Source: Chitinophaga sp.
GTDB taxonomy: Bacteria; Bacteroidota; Bacteroidia; Chitinophagales; Chitinophagaceae
Reading direction: 5' to 3'
Assembly: GCF_019236475.1 (NCBI RefSeq)
Contig: NZ_JAFAIX010000002.1
Span: forward strand, 124,001-188,000
Length of the DNA stretch: 64,000 bases
The notes beneath the pieces were generated by a model, which saw nothing but the letters and a program-made list of their open reading frames with translations, made no database searches and had not been told where the DNA came from. The translations under genes were made by a program, and so were the position numbers. Of this stretch, positions 25,514 through 34,466 are shown one piece after another (the stretch's first letter is position 1; each line of letters starts with the position of its first letter).

Positions 25514-28087
25514 CTATTCTTCAGTGGGAGCAGCTTCGGTGGTATCAGCAGCATTTTCTGCGGCTGGATTTTCCTCTCCTTCAGCGATTTGCTCTTCTGT
25601 TGGCAGTGTTTCGTCGTCCTCTTCTTGCTCATCCAGTCTTGCTACTGCTGCAATTTCATCATTATCATCCAGTCGGATCAAGCGTACACCTTGTGTAGCA
25701 CGACCTGCTTCACGGATATCTGCAACTGCCATACGGATGGTAATACCTGATTTACAAGTGATCATCAGGTCATGCTTTTCAGTTACATCCAATATTGCAA
25801 TGAGATTACCGGTCTTTTCTGTGATATTGATGGTCTTAACCCCTTTACCACCTCTGTTGGTGATACGGTACTCTTCTATGTTAGTACGTTTACCGTAGCC
25901 TTTTTCAGATACTACGAGTACAGTCCTTGATTCATCCGTCTTATCAACACAAATCATACCAACCACCTCGTCTTTCTCATTATCCACTTCAATACCTCTT
26001 ACCCCGATGGCGCCACGACCAGTGTCGCGAACGGTGGCTTCAGGGAAGCGGATAGCGCGACCACTCTGAATAGCCATCATGATTTGGCTGTCGCCATTAG
26101 TGAGTTTGGCTTCCAGGAGCTGGTCTCCTTCGTTGATGGTAATGGCATTCACACCATTCTGACGCGGACGGGAGAATTCCTCCAGCAGGGTCTTCTTGAT
26201 GATACCATTTTTGGTACAGAGTACAATATAGTTGTTATTGATGAAATCCTTATCCTGCAGATCTTTGATATCAATGATAGCACGGATTTTATCATCAGAA
26301 GGCAATTGAATCATGTTCTGGATAGCACGTCCTTTACCACTCTTCTCACCTTCTGGAATTTCGTATACTTTCAGCCAGTAGCAGCGTCCTTTTTCTGTAA
26401 AGAACAGCATGGTATGGTGGGTGGAAGCAACGAAGAGATGCTCAATAAAATCTTCATCGCGGGTTCTGCCACCGATAGCGCCACGGCCACCGCGTTTCTG
26501 CTGACGGTAGTCGTACGCAGAAGTACGTTTGATATAACCCAGGTGAGAGATAGTGATCACCACATCTTCTTCCGCAATGATATCTTCAATTCTCATTTCG
26601 CTAGCGAGGTACTGGATTTCCGTTTTACGCTCGTCACCGAATTTCTTCTTCACATCTTCCAGTTCTTCTTTGATGATTTGCATACGTAAGCCTTCATCAT
26701 TCAGTACTCCCTGGAGGTAAGCGATGAGTTTCATGATCTCGTCGTATTCTGCACGGATCTTATCGCGTTCCATGCCTGTCAAACGTTGCAGACGTAATTC
26801 CAGGATAGCTTTTGCTTGGATTTCTGAGAGACCAAATTCGCTCATCAGGCCATCCTTCGCTATTTCTGGAGTGGCGGCTGCACGGATCAGGGCAATCACA
26901 GCATCCAGGTGATCTAATGCGATCAGGTACCCTTGGAGGATATGGGCCTTTTCTTCCGCTTTACGGAGATCAAACTGTGTTCTTCTCACCACTACTTCGT
27001 GGCGGAATTCCACAAATTCAGAGAGGATATCTTTCAGGTTCAAGATACGCGGACGACCTTTTACCAGGGCCACATTGTTGATACCATAAGAAGTCTGGAG
27101 TTCTGAATATTTGTACAACTGGTTAATGATCACGTTTGCAATCGCATCTTTCTTCAGATCGATTACCAGGCGCATACCTTCGCGGTCACTCTCATCACGA
27201 ACATCGGAAATACCTTCGATGATTTTATCATTTACCAGTTGCGCTATTTTCTGGTGTAAAACTGCCTTGTTGATCTGGTAAGGCAGTTCATATATTACCA
27301 GTCGCTCTCTTCCTGTTTTGGAAGTTTCTGCCGTGATTTTACCACGTACCACCACACGTCCGCGACCAGTTTCAAAGCCCTGTTTCACCCCGTCGAAACC
27401 GTAGATGATACCGCCGGTTGGGAAGTCTGGAGCTTTTACATGTTTGATTAATTCCTCGATGGTAATGTCTCTGTTGTCGATGTAAGCTACCAAGCCGTCT
27501 ACCACTTCAGAGAGGTTGTGCGGCATAATGTTGGTGGCCATACCTACCGCGATACCAGAAGCTCCATTAATAAGGAGGTTCGGAATTCGTGTAGGCAATA
27601 CCGTTGGTTCTTCCAGGGTATCATCGAAGTTGAGGGTGAAGTCCACCGTTTCTTTTTCAATGTCTTCGAGCATAGCTTCCGCCAGCTTCTGCAAGCGCAC
27701 CTCTGTGTAACGCATGGCCGCAGGCATATCGCCATCCACGGAACCAAAGTTACCCTGACCATCTACCAGCATGTAGCGCAGACTCCATGGCTGTGCCATA
27801 CGCACAATGGTGTCATAAATGGAGCTGTCGCCATGGGGGTGATACTTACCCATTACATCTCCTACAATACGCGCAGATTTTTTGTATGGCTTGTTACTGT
27901 GGTTACCGGCTTCGTTCATACCGAAAAGAACGCGGCGGTGTACAGGTTTCAAACCATCTCTTACATCGGGCAATGCACGGCCTACGATTACTGACATAGA
28001 GTAATCTATATAGGCAGTTTTCATTTGTTCCTCGATATTAATCTGAACAATTTTCCCTTCCTGCTGATTTTCCGTATGCTCTGTCAT
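25514..28087 (-). CDS. gyrA: DNA gyrase subunit A
   Basis: The 857-residue subunit forms the A2B2 enzyme that introduces negative supercoils. The catalytic tyrosine is Y127 in [10 protein letters not shown]. The quinolone region reads [17 protein letters not shown], with S88 and D92 at the positions of E. coli S83 and D87, that is, the sensitive form. The C-terminal beta-pinwheel has the GyrA box QKRGGRG needed for DNA wrapping, and ends in an acidic tail rich in Glu and Ala. The long N-terminal lead ([12 protein letters not shown]) is common in Bacteroidota. A TATATTTG box 43 bases upstream likely drives it. Confidence 0.98.
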   Translation of the reverse strand: MTEHTENQQEGKIVQINIEEQMKTAYIDYSMSVIVGRALPDVRDGLKPVHRRVLFGMNEAGNHSNKPYKKSARIVGDVMGKYHPHGDSSIYDTIVRMAQPWSLRYMLVDGQGNFGSVDGDMPAAMRYTEVRLQKLAEAMLEDIEKETVDFTLNFDDTLEEPTVLPTRIPNLLINGASGIAVGMATNIMPHNLSEVVDGLVAYIDNRDITIEELIKHVKAPDFPTGGIIYGFDGVKQGFETGRGRVVVRGKITAETSKTGRERLVIYELPYQINKAVLHQKIAQLVNDKIIEGISDVRDESDREGMRLVIDLKKDAIANVIINQLYKYSELQTSYGINNVALVKGRPRILNLKDILSEFVEFRHEVVVRRTQFDLRKAEEKAHILQGYLIALDHLDAVIALIRAAATPEIAKDGLMSEFGLSEIQAKAILELRLQRLTGMERDKIRAEYDEIMKLIAYLQGVLNDEGLRMQIIKEELEDVKKKFGDERKTEIQYLASEMRIEDIIAEEDVVITISHLGYIKRTSAYDYRQQKRGGRGAIGGRTRDEDFIEHLFVASTHHTMLFFTEKGRCYWLKVYEIPEGEKSGKGRAIQNMIQLPSDDKIRAIIDIKDLQDKDFINNNYIVLCTKNGIIKKTLLEEFSRPRQNGVNAITINEGDQLLEAKLTNGDSQIMMAIQSGRAIRFPEATVRDTGRGAIGVRGIEVDNEKDEVVGMICVDKTDESRTVLVVSEKGYGKRTNIEEYRITNRGGKGVKTINITEKTGNLIAILDVTEKHDLMITCKSGITIRMAVADIREAGRATQGVRLIRLDDNDEIAAVARLDEQEEDDETLPTEEQIAEGEENPAAENAADTTEAAPTEE

Positions 28088-28130
28088 TTAGTATTGATTT
28101 ACAGATTTTTCTGCTGAAAAATAATAGAGG

Positions 28131-28138
28131 CAAATATA
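28131..28138 (-). promoter_or_regulatory. Bacteroidota -7 box of gyrA
   Basis: The minus strand reads TATATTTG, an exact TAnnTTTG, 43 bases upstream of the gyrA ATG. The remaining part of the 430-base divergent gap up to 28517 is AT-rich; I see no other gene or strong hairpin in it. Confidence 0.6.
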
Positions 28139-28517
28139 ACGATTTCAGCCCGAATAAAGGCTTAAAAAATGCAAAATGTGAATAACAATTGGCTATAGGG
28201 ATAAAACCTGATATTTTAACTTGATTATATAGTTTAAATGCCACATACCACCATACCATCATACCCCCCTGAATCGTTATTATCGTAAATTATGTAATTT
28301 TACTTTATCTTTTATATGTCCCAATTCCCTGATATGTAAGAAATACCATATTAACTTCCTTTTTGTTCCTAACCCTCTGAAACTCAATATTCTACTCTCG
28401 GGAATAATATTTTTTTCATATAGATAAATCTGAATTTCCATCAGATTTCGAACATATATAACAAAAACGCTGTTATTCCCCTGATTCTTAATCACTTTTT
28501 TATAAGAAAAGCGCACC

Positions 28518-29846
28518 ATGAAGAATATTTTGTTGTTTGGCGCAGGAAAATCTGCAACAAGCCTGATCGACTTCCTCATCACGAATGCCCCCAGACAAAA
28601 GTGGCACGTGACGGTGGCCGACCAAGACCTGATGCTGATCAAGTCCAAGACTGGCAAATCATACTATGCAACACCTGTAGAACTGGATATAAAAAATCAG
28701 TCGGCACGGCAACAACTGGTACAAGATACGGACCTTGTTATCTCACTCCTGCCACCCGCTTTACATATACTGGTAGCAAAAGATTGTCTGCATTTTCACA
28801 AAAACCTCCTCACGGCTTCCTATATAGATCCGGAAGTGAAAAAACTGGAGCATGAAATTGAAAAAGCAGGCCTGCTGTTTATGTACGAAATGGGCCTCGA
28901 TCCAGGCATTGATCATATGTCTGCCATGAAACTCATTCATAGCATTGAGAAAAAAGGCGGCCAGATTTTTTCCTTTAAATCTTATTGTGGTGGCCTGATA
29001 TCTCCAGATAACCTGGATAATCCATGGCAATATAAAATCTCCTGGAATCCGCGCAATATTGTGCTCGCAGGCAGTACCGGCGCCGTTTACAAAGAAAAAG
29101 GTAAAATCAAAGACCTCTCTTACGAACAACTATTTGATCATAGTAAAACCATACAGGTGCCAGGCCTCGGTAAATTAGCCTATTATCCCAACAGGGATTC
29201 ACTCGCCTATATGGAAATTTATAAGCTACAGGAAATAGCCACTTTCATGAGGGCTACACTGCGGTTCCCAGACTTCTGCGAAGGCTGGAATGCCTTGATA
29301 AAACTAGGGCTAACAGATGATTCCCATAAAATACAAACAGACCATCTTACCTACTTCAATTGGACAACACAAAACCTGGAAGGCAATAAAACAGCGGAAC
29401 CACATGATGAATTTATAGCGCAACACCTGGGTGTTAGCAGTAAATCAAAAGTGATTCGCCAACTTAAATATTTAGGGTTGCTGAATGGTGATATGATCAA
29501 CCAGGGCGAGCAAACCAATGCGAGTGTCCTTGAATCAGTAGTGCAAGATAAACTGCGAATGGAACCACATGATAAAGACATGATTGTAATGATGCATGAA
29601 ATTGAATTTGAGCGCCGCAGTATGGCCACCCGCATGCATGCTTACATGATTGTACAAGGAGAAGATAATGTTAGAACAGCCATGGCAAAAACAGTGGGAC
29701 TCCCATTAGGTATTATGGCAAAATTGATTTTGCAAGACAAGATTACGCTGAAAGGCTTACATATACCCGTTATGCCGGAAGTATATAACCCCGTGCTGAA
29801 AGAACTAGAAGAGTATGATATCCGGTTTGAGGAAAGCTTTGAGTAG
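28518..29846 (+). CDS. Saccharopine dehydrogenase-like oxidoreductase
   Basis: The 442-residue cytoplasmic enzyme has a Rossmann nucleotide site at the N-terminus (LLFGAGKSATSLI, G8-A-G10) and a C-terminal catalytic domain containing YEMGLDPGIDHMSAM and GGLISPDNLDNPWQYKISWN. These are the markers of the saccharopine dehydrogenase (glutamate-forming) branch, which interconverts saccharopine and 2-aminoadipate semialdehyde plus glutamate in lysine degradation. The neighbours give no pathway support, so another carboxy-amine such as carboxynorspermidine cannot be ruled out. It is monocistronic: divergent from gyrA and closed by the terminator at 29898. Confidence 0.87.
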   Translation: MKNILLFGAGKSATSLIDFLITNAPRQKWHVTVADQDLMLIKSKTGKSYYATPVELDIKNQSARQQLVQDTDLVISLLPPALHILVAKDCLHFHKNLLTASYIDPEVKKLEHEIEKAGLLFMYEMGLDPGIDHMSAMKLIHSIEKKGGQIFSFKSYCGGLISPDNLDNPWQYKISWNPRNIVLAGSTGAVYKEKGKIKDLSYEQLFDHSKTIQVPGLGKLAYYPNRDSLAYMEIYKLQEIATFMRATLRFPDFCEGWNALIKLGLTDDSHKIQTDHLTYFNWTTQNLEGNKTAEPHDEFIAQHLGVSSKSKVIRQLKYLGLLNGDMINQGEQTNASVLESVVQDKLRMEPHDKDMIVMMHEIEFERRSMATRMHAYMIVQGEDNVRTAMAKTVGLPLGIMAKLILQDKITLKGLHIPVMPEVYNPVLKELEEYDIRFEESFE

Positions 29847-29897
29847 TCAATGCACTGTTCCTATGATTAGCGCCGCAGTGCGAAAGGATTTTGTGAT

Positions 29898-29923
29898 GCC
29901 CTCCCTTTTCGGGAGGGCTTTTT
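29898..29923 (+). terminator. Intrinsic terminator in a convergent gap
   Basis: GCCCTCCC, loop TTTTC, GGGAGGGC, then TTTTT. It lies three bases before the end of the sirtuin gene on the opposite strand. Confidence 0.88.
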
Positions 29924-29925
29924 AT

Positions 29926-30627
29926 TTATTCATTTATTTCAAGCAACATGCGTGTCAGTTCTGCTACACCAGTAGTAGCGGGACTTTCAATCTTATGCAA
30001 CTTTGGGTAATAATCTTCCAATGCTGGAATTTTCTTATCGATGATGTACTTAGGCATCATCGGTTTGGCGTAGTTGATCAAACCTGCTGCAGGGTAGACA
30101 TTTAACGAGGTGCCTACAACTACAAATATATCTGCCCAGAGTACTTCTCTTTGCGCCTGTTCAATCATCGGCACCGCCTCTCCAAACCAAACGATATGTG
30201 GGCGGAGCTGAGAGCCATCTGCCGCGAGGTCGCCGAGTTTAATATCACCAGGGCAATCCAACACATGCTCTGCGTTTACATCGTTCACACTACGCATTTT
30301 GAATATTTCGCCGTGGAGATGCAATACCCTCGTAGACCCCGCGCGTTCATGTAGGTCATCGATATTCTGGGTGATAATCCGAACATCAAAATGTTCTTCC
30401 AGTTTAGCCAGGCCGATATGGGCCGCATTGGGTTGCGCTTCGCCAACATCTTTACGGCGAACATTGTAGAAATCCAGCACTAGTCCGGGATCCTTACGCC
30501 ATCCATCCGGGGATGCCACGGCGTATACGTCATGTCCTTCCCACAGTCCGTCTGAGTCACGGAAAGTGCGAAGGCCGCTTTCTGCGCTGATACCTGCTCC
30601 TGTCAGCACTACCAGTCTTTTTTTCAT
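29926..30627 (-). CDS. NAD-dependent protein deacylase (sirtuin), zinc site lost
   Basis: The 233-residue Sir2-family enzyme removes acyl groups from lysine using NAD+. The NAD site GAGISAESG, TQNIDDLHERAG and catalytic H105 in HLHGE are intact. Y54 and R57 (FYNVRR) match the pair that gives SIRT5 and CobB preference for succinyl and malonyl lysines. The zinc ribbon region (about 110-142) keeps only one cysteine, C125, instead of four, so no structural zinc can bind in the normal way. It is the last gene of a minus-strand run (ribH, LutA-like, EVE, sirtuin) with gaps under 50 bases. Confidence 0.92.
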   Translation of the reverse strand: MKKRLVVLTGAGISAESGLRTFRDSDGLWEGHDVYAVASPDGWRKDPGLVLDFYNVRRKDVGEAQPNAAHIGLAKLEEHFDVRIITQNIDDLHERAGSTRVLHLHGEIFKMRSVNDVNAEHVLDCPGDIKLGDLAADGSQLRPHIVWFGEAVPMIEQAQREVLWADIFVVVGTSLNVYPAAGLINYAKPMMPKYIIDKKIPALEDYYPKLHKIESPATTGVAELTRMLLEINE

Positions 30628-30676
30628 GAAATTGTGTTTTGGGATTAAGGTAAAATAATAATTACCCCTTATTCCC

Positions 30677-31087
30677 TTACTTCATTTCACCCATTTCCAT
30701 GATGGCATTGAATTCTTCCGCAGTAACATTACATACGGAGAGACGTCCCTGGCGGATAAGTGAGAGGTTGGCCAGCTTCTTTTCCGCTTTCATGGCAGCC
30801 AGGGTAACGGGTTTTTTGAATGGTTTCAGGGGCTTCAGGTCCACAACTACCCAGTTAGGATCAGGTGTGGTGGGGTCCTGGTAAAATTCTTTGGCTACAG
30901 TGGCGATGCCTACAACCTCCAGTCCTTCATTGCTATGGTAAAACAATACCTGGTCTCCTTTTTTCATAGCCTTCAGGTTATTACGCGCCTGATAATTGCG
31001 CACGCCGTCCCAGAAGGTAACTTTATCTTTCACAAACTGGTCCCAGGAATATTTAAAAGGCTCAGACTTCACCAGCCAGTAGTTCAT
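30677..31087 (-). CDS. EVE domain protein
   Basis: The ATG at 31087 gives the typical 136-residue EVE protein beginning MNYWLVKSEPFKYSWDQF. The blocks VTFWDGVRNYQARNNLKAMKKGD and FYHSNEG follow (the first is seen in full between residues 25 and 50). EVE folds are related to YTH and PUA domains and bind modified bases in DNA or RNA; in stand-alone bacterial proteins the target is not settled. A start nine codons earlier is possible but adds residues not seen in the family. It lies 36 bases after the LutA-like gene on the same strand. Confidence 0.9.
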   Translation of the reverse strand: MNYWLVKSEPFKYSWDQFVKDKVTFWDGVRNYQARNNLKAMKKGDQVLFYHSNEGLEVVGIATVAKEFYQDPTTPDPNWVVVDLKPLKPFKKPVTLAAMKAEKKLANLSLIRQGRLSVCNVTAEEFNAIMEMGEMK

Positions 31088-31123
31088 TGTCAATTTCGTT
31101 TTGATGTGGTTCAAACATCGGGA

Positions 31124-31843
31124 TTACCAGCCACTGGCCAGTACATCCGCGATGTGCATGATTTTAATATTAGTGCCGTGTTTACGGATGTAGCCATCCA
31201 GATGCATGAGGCAGGAAAGATCTGTAGAAATCAGATAATCTGCTCCGCTGGCAACAGCATTGTTTACTTTCTGCTCGCCCATCCCCATAGAGATAGGTTC
31301 AAATTTTACAGAGAAAGTACCGCCAAAGCCACAGCAGACTTCACAATCATTCATTTCTCTCAATTCCAGTCCTTTCACATTTTCCAGCAGTTTCCGTGGA
31401 CCTTGTTTGATACCGCATTCCCGAAGGGCGCCACAGGCATCATGATAGGTGCCTATGCCATTAAGGGTAGCTCCTAAATCAGTCACATGCAGTACATCTA
31501 CCAGAAATTCTGTGAACTCATAGAGGTTTTTCTTCAGGAGTTTCACTTCATTATGAGCAGCAGAGTTATCAAACAGTTTACTGTAGTAATTGCGAACAAA
31601 CCCTGTACAGGAACCGCTTGGAGCTACAATGTAATCAAAGGTATGAAAGTCCTTTACAAACTTGGTAGCAACAGATTTGCACTCATCGTGATAGCCTGCA
31701 TTGAAGGCGGGCTGGCCGCAGCAGGTCTGGTCGGAATTATACATGACGTTGCAGCCCAGTTTTTCCAGTACTTTCACCATATTGAAAGCGGTTTCCGGGA
31801 ACAACTGATCTACAAAACAAGGTATGAATAACTGTACGTTCAT
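31124..31843 (-). CDS. LutA-type iron-sulfur protein (lactate utilisation/glycolate oxidase family)
   Basis: The 239-residue protein has the two CCG cysteine-rich motifs of the family: C41-C42-G43 in TCCGQPAFNAGYHD and C167, C170, C171 in CEVCCGFGGTFSV. LutA works with LutB and LutC to oxidise L-lactate to pyruvate in the cytoplasm, using a [4Fe-4S]-type cofactor. LutB and LutC are not in the neighbourhood, so they must be elsewhere or the protein works with other partners. It lies 9 bases downstream of ribH and is likely co-transcribed. Confidence 0.88.
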   Translation of the reverse strand: MNVQLFIPCFVDQLFPETAFNMVKVLEKLGCNVMYNSDQTCCGQPAFNAGYHDECKSVATKFVKDFHTFDYIVAPSGSCTGFVRNYYSKLFDNSAAHNEVKLLKKNLYEFTEFLVDVLHVTDLGATLNGIGTYHDACGALRECGIKQGPRKLLENVKGLELREMNDCEVCCGFGGTFSVKFEPISMGMGEQKVNNAVASGADYLISTDLSCLMHLDGYIRKHGTNIKIMHIADVLASGW

Positions 31844-31852
31844 CTTTCTAAT

Positions 31853-32353
31853 TTAGCTTTTTGCCAAAGACCTTTGCAGTGCAATCATTTTCAGGGCCGT
31901 AATAGCAGCTTCCTCCCCTTTATGACCATGTGCACCACCTAGGCGGTCCAGTGCCTGTTGTTCATTGTCGACGGTCAGTATGCCAAATATAACGGGAACG
32001 GGTAATTGAAGGTTCAATTGTAATATTCCTTCCGTAACGGCTTTACAAACGTAGTCAAAATGAGGTGTTTCACCACGTATCACACAACCGAAAGCAATAA
32101 TAGCGCCAGGTTGATTACCAGTGCCTTCTGTAGCTTCCCAGTATTGTTTGCAGGCGAAAGGCAGTTCAAAAGCGCCAGGTACCTGGAGATGGTTTACTTT
32201 TTTCACCTGGTAGGCATCCAGCGATTTTACACATCCTGCTACCAGTTCATTCACGATATGATCGTTCCATTCGGTACCGATCATAACAACACTGGCATCC
32301 TCCAGGTTGAGAATGCCAGCATCATTTAATAAGCTCTTGTTGTTATCAGACAT
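31853..32353 (-). CDS. ribH: 6,7-dimethyl-8-ribityllumazine synthase
   Basis: The 166-residue lumazine synthase performs the penultimate step of riboflavin synthesis, condensing a ribityl-aminopyrimidine with 3,4-dihydroxybutanone phosphate. Markers are GAFELPFACK, FGCVIRGETPHFDYV (with the catalytic histidine in ETPHFD) and FGILTVDNEQQALDRLGG. The extra Lys/Asn-rich lead of about 20 residues is modest. The protein normally assembles into pentamers or 60-mers. No FMN riboswitch-like element is seen upstream, which fits a gene separate from the main rib operon. Confidence 0.95.
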   Translation of the reverse strand: MSDNNKSLLNDAGILNLEDASVVMIGTEWNDHIVNELVAGCVKSLDAYQVKKVNHLQVPGAFELPFACKQYWEATEGTGNQPGAIIAFGCVIRGETPHFDYVCKAVTEGILQLNLQLPVPVIFGILTVDNEQQALDRLGGAHGHKGEEAAITALKMIALQRSLAKS

Positions 32354-32445
32354 ATGCTGTTAATTTCTTTTGGCGATGGATAGCTTTCAGCGCCGGAATA
32401 TCAGCAATATCTTCCATTCTGGCGCCAAAAGCCAGTCAATAGCGA

Positions 32446-33144
32446 TTAGTGTCTTACGTCACCGAGTTTAGCGAGATATTTGTCGATCTCTCTACCTTCG
32501 GCACTCATTGGATACTTTTCTTTGATTTCTTTATAGATAGCAATAGCGTCTTGGTCTTTACCCGCTTTCTGCAGTGCCATACCAGCACGGAACAGGTAAA
32601 CAGGAGAAGTCAGTTCGTTATTGTTATAGTGACCTGCTTTTTTGTAGTACTCGATACCATCATTTACTTGGTTGAGTTCCATGTAAGCATCACCGATCAG
32701 ACCATAAGCTTCTGGTTGGAGCATCAGGTCGGAAGAGGAGAAGTCTTTCAGCATTTCGATACCTTTCTGGTATTCACCCAGACGTACATAACATACGCCA
32801 GCGCTATATTTAGCGAGGTTACCAGCTTTGGTGTTACCGTATTTGTTAATTACCTGCAGAAAACCGAAGTCGTTACCATCACCATTCAACGCCAGTTTGA
32901 AGGAATCAATCGCAAAATTGTTCTGAGCCTTGAAAATCATTTCTTGGGCTTTCTGCTCGTTAGGTTGTTTGTAGAAGCGGTTGTAAGCGAAGAAGCCGCC
33001 AACGCCTACTACTACAGCGAGCAGGGCAATATTGATGATATTTTTATTCTTGGTATAGAAATCCTCTGCTCTGTGCATGGACGCCTGCAGATCAAAATCA
33101 GGTTCAGATTGCGGATGAGTGGCTTTATGTTTTGTTTCTGCCAT
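32446..33144 (-). CDS. Membrane-anchored TPR protein, YfgM-like
   Basis: The start is placed at the ATG at 33144 (MAETKHKATHP), giving 232 residues; an in-frame ATG 14 codons earlier is less likely. A cytoplasmic stretch of about 37 residues is followed by one membrane helix (IINIALLAVVVGVGGFFAY) and a periplasmic TPR domain from about 75 to the end, with units such as AKYSAGVCYVRLGEYQKGIE and EAYGLIGDAYMELNQVNDGI. This layout is that of YfgM, which associates with the SecYEG translocon and periplasmic chaperones. Genes next to it (pdhA upstream, ribH downstream) do not specify its role. Confidence 0.82.
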   Translation of the reverse strand: MAETKHKATHPQSEPDFDLQASMHRAEDFYTKNKNIINIALLAVVVGVGGFFAYNRFYKQPNEQKAQEMIFKAQNNFAIDSFKLALNGDGNDFGFLQVINKYGNTKAGNLAKYSAGVCYVRLGEYQKGIEMLKDFSSSDLMLQPEAYGLIGDAYMELNQVNDGIEYYKKAGHYNNNELTSPVYLFRAGMALQKAGKDQDAIAIYKEIKEKYPMSAEGREIDKYLAKLGDVRH

Positions 33145-33191
33145 TTGATGTGTAATGTTAGTTGCTTGGTTTATGAATAGCTGCAAGTGAC

Positions 33192-33229
33192 TAACAGTCC
33201 CTCCGGGTTTGATGCCGAAGGGACTGTTA
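33192..33229. terminator. Hairpin between pdhA and the YfgM-like gene
   Basis: TAACAGTCCCT pairs perfectly with AGGGACTGTTA over 11 bp, with a further CGG/CCG pair inside. No T-run follows on the minus strand, so it may slow or process the pdhA transcript rather than stop it fully. Confidence 0.55.
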
Positions 33230-33245
33230 ATGCAAGATAATGCTT

Positions 33246-34256
33246 TTAGTCAACGATGAACGGATAATCCTCCTGTACGTAAACGTCTTTCAGGAGCTCA
33301 TCGTCAGAAGGCCATGGTGATTCTTCCGCAAAGGTTACGCAATCCTCTACTTCTTTTTTCACCTTTTCATTGATAGCTTCAATTTCAGCCTCAGTAGCCC
33401 ATTTATTTTTCTGAATAACTTTCAGTACTTCGTTGATCGGATCTTTCTCTTTATACTCCTCTACTTCCTCTTTGGTGCGGTATTTCGCAGGATCGGACAT
33501 AGAGTGACCACGATAACGGTAAGTTTTGATTTCCAGTAAGGTTGGACCTTCGCCAGCGCGCGCACGCTTAACAGCTCTGGAAATACCTTCGTGTACTGTT
33601 TCACAGCTCATACCATCGATGGTATCGGATGGCATATCGTAAGCGTTAGACAGCTTATAAATATCCAGTACGTTAGAAGTACGTTCTACAGAAGTACCCA
33701 TTGCGTACATATTGTTCTCACAAATGAATATTACCGGCAGTTTCCACAGCATAGCCATATTGAAAGTCTCATGCAGGATACCCTGACGGGCAGCACCATC
33801 ACCGAAGTAGCAAAGTACTACGTTGTCAGTACCTTTATATTGCTCTGCGAAAGCAAGACCTGCACCAGTACCAATCTGTGCACCCACGATACCGTGGCCG
33901 CCAAAGAAGTTATGCTCCACAGAGAAAAAGTGCATACTGCCTCCCTTTCCTTTGGAACAACCGGTCGCCTTACCATATAATTCCGCCATACAAGCATTCG
34001 CTGAAATACCTTTCGCTATTGCCAACCCGTGATCACGGTACGCAGTAATGAATTTATCTTCCGGTTTTGTCGCTGACATTGCACCAGCAGCAATTGCTTC
34101 CTGACCGATGTACAGATGGCAAAAACCACGGATCTTCTGCATACCATACAATTGGCCCGCCTTTTCTTCAAAACGACGCAGCAAAAGCATCAATTCATAC
34201 CAGTACAGATACTGTTCTTTGGTGAATTTCGTCTTCACTTCTGTTTTAGTTTGCAC
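33246..34256 (-). CDS. pdhA: Pyruvate dehydrogenase E1 component, alpha subunit
   Basis: The alpha subunit of the thiamine diphosphate E1 enzyme, with the beta subunit encoded elsewhere, decarboxylates pyruvate. The TDP motif runs from GDGAARQG (G152) to CENNMYAMGT (N181-N182), and the phosphorylation-loop region YRYRGHSMSDPAKYRTKEE is typical. The start is set at a GTG at 34256 (VQTKTEVKTKF, 336 residues). The frame extends seven codons further to a TTG at 34277, but that codon lies inside the TATATTTG promoter box at 34275-34282, so it cannot be in the transcript. No ATG occurs before the conserved core. Confidence 0.94.
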   Translation of the reverse strand: MQTKTEVKTKFTKEQYLYWYELMLLLRRFEEKAGQLYGMQKIRGFCHLYIGQEAIAAGAMSATKPEDKFITAYRDHGLAIAKGISANACMAELYGKATGCSKGKGGSMHFFSVEHNFFGGHGIVGAQIGTGAGLAFAEQYKGTDNVVLCYFGDGAARQGILHETFNMAMLWKLPVIFICENNMYAMGTSVERTSNVLDIYKLSNAYDMPSDTIDGMSCETVHEGISRAVKRARAGEGPTLLEIKTYRYRGHSMSDPAKYRTKEEVEEYKEKDPINEVLKVIQKNKWATEAEIEAINEKVKKEVEDCVTFAEESPWPSDDELLKDVYVQEDYPFIVD

Positions 34257-34274
34257 TCTTTCTAAATTTGTTCG

Positions 34275-34282
34275 CAAATATA
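34275..34282 (-). promoter_or_regulatory. Bacteroidota -7 box of pdhA
   Basis: The minus strand reads TATATTTG, ending 18 bases before the GTG start at 34256. The leader would be about 10-12 bases. The box overlaps an upstream TTG in the pdhA frame and thus decides the start. Confidence 0.6.
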
Positions 34283-34428
34283 ACAGGAAAATCGTAAAAT
34301 ATAAATATCAATTCCAATTCCTGATAAATTATGCAAATTCATCAAATTCAGTGAGTTTTGCATAGGGATGCCACCAAAAGGCCAAAGACCTCCGCAGGAT
34401 ACGGCTTTTTATCAGTTATAAATCATCC

Positions 34429-34436
34429 TAAATTTG
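34429..34436 (+). promoter_or_regulatory. Bacteroidota -7 box of recF
   Basis: TAAATTTG, an exact TAnnTTTG, lies 31 bases before the TTG start of recF at 34467. Confidence 0.6.
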
Positions 34437-34466
34437 CATATTAATTAATACGAATAATTTTTTTCA

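Noticed and set aside
26084..26689. 201-residue open frame antisense to gyrA
   Set aside because: gyrA is conserved throughout this region, and the antisense product is low in sequence features.
32449..33180. 243-residue open frame antisense to the YfgM-like gene
   Set aside because: It mirrors the coding gene almost end to end and shows no motif or ribosome site.
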